A stretch of 64,000 nucleotides of DNA from Larus michahellis. Lineage: Eukaryota; Chordata; Aves; Charadriiformes; Laridae. Of the stretch, positions 63,701-64,000 are shown piece after piece. The notes under the pieces are model-generated. The model ran no database searches and was not told where the DNA came from. It saw nothing but the letters and a program-made list of their open reading frames with translations. How positions within the stretch are numbered: the first letter of the stretch is position 1; each line of letters opens with the position of its first letter. Location: contig NC_133896.1 of the NCBI RefSeq assembly GCF_964199755.1, positions 66,381,142-66,445,141 of the forward strand, read 5' to 3'. The position numbers were made by a program, and so were the translations under genes.

Positions 63701-64000
63701 GTTAGCTAAAGGCATTTCTCTGCATTTACTCGCTCTGTTTCTGACTGCTTTCCTGGGCTTTGTCATTTATTGTCTCTCGGGTTTAAAAGGGGGGAAAAAA
63801 AAAAAGGCTGTTCTCTTTTCACTCGCTATACTTGTTTTTTCCTTTCTTTGCTTCTGTATAAATTAAAATGGCTCTTCCTCCTCAGCGCAAGCTGAAAGAT
63901 TACCAAACTTATTTTAAAGTGGAAGAACTCTATTACCCAGTTCGAAATATTCTCTTTGTGAGGCTTAATAACTTCAGACTAGATTTCTGTTAGTGTTGTC
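57711..64000 (+). other. TMTC1: TMTC1 intron 1 (5' part, runs off the window)
   Basis: The intron starts with the consensus donor GTAAGT. The first 700 bp are still CpG island; the rest is ordinary AT-richer DNA with T- and A-runs near 60.2, 62.17 and 63.8 kb. I looked for TMTC1 exon 2 (homologous to LNIFLTGMNPFYFHAVN...) and did not find it up to base 64000. Open frames such as the one at 63618-63866, with hydrophobic stretches, look accidental. Confidence 0.85.

Noticed and set aside
63618..63866. 82-codon frame with two hydrophobic stretches
   Set aside because: It lies within TMTC1 intron 1. Hydrophobic residues follow from T-rich DNA, and there is no homology to TMTC1 exon 2 or a known small membrane protein.
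1..64000. CRISPR arrays, bacterial operons, prophage, tRNA or rRNA genes
   Set aside because: I looked for regularly spaced repeats, tRNA A/B-box cloverleafs and rRNA signatures and saw none. The window is vertebrate nuclear DNA.

Overview
The window is animal nuclear DNA, almost certainly avian. It holds spliced coding exons matching the vertebrate proteins importin-8 and TMTC1, separated by long non-coding stretches. It also carries CR1 LINE fragments with the typical sauropsid/bird 3' end, including one copy ending in the ATTCTATG octamer, and a strong CpG island at a gene start. I see no bacterial, viral or plasmid organisation. Most long open frames are chance frames in introns, intergenic DNA or the GC-rich island.

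Layout. (1) About 503-13450, + strand: the last six coding exons and the 3'UTR of IPO8, a karyopherin-beta nuclear import receptor. The exon pieces sum to 960 nt (319 codons plus stop) and every splice phase fits. One intron must use a GC donor to keep the frame, and the last exon has an awkward choice of 3' splice site. The earlier IPO8 exons lie upstream of base 1. (2) About 13450-56690: a 43-kb intergenic stretch with no recognisable protein gene. It contains several CR1 fragments, homopolymer and simple repeats, an isolated CpG-rich patch near 24.6-24.85 kb preceded by a TATA-box-like sequence with a 25-bp-periodic direct repeat, and a few segments that look like possible regulatory elements. 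(3) About 56690-58430: a diverged minisatellite, then the CpG island promoter of TMTC1. Coding exon 1 (57394-57710, + strand) starts at a strong Kozak ATG overlapped by an upstream ORF. (4) 57711-64000: the first part of TMTC1 intron 1; exon 2 is not in the window.

The order IPO8 -> TMTC1 on one strand matches the neighbourhood I recall from human chromosome 12p11 (both genes on the same strand, with CAPRIN2 on the far side of IPO8), so synteny supports both identifications. The two genes are not functionally linked as far as I know: IPO8 carries cargo through nuclear pores, and TMTC1 is an ER membrane O-mannosyltransferase for cadherins. I found no convincing novel system. The best leads are the splice-site oddities in IPO8, the uORF whose stop overlaps the TMTC1 start, the orphan CpG patch/TATA region, and a set of mutually exclusive overlapping hairpins at 51.24 kb.
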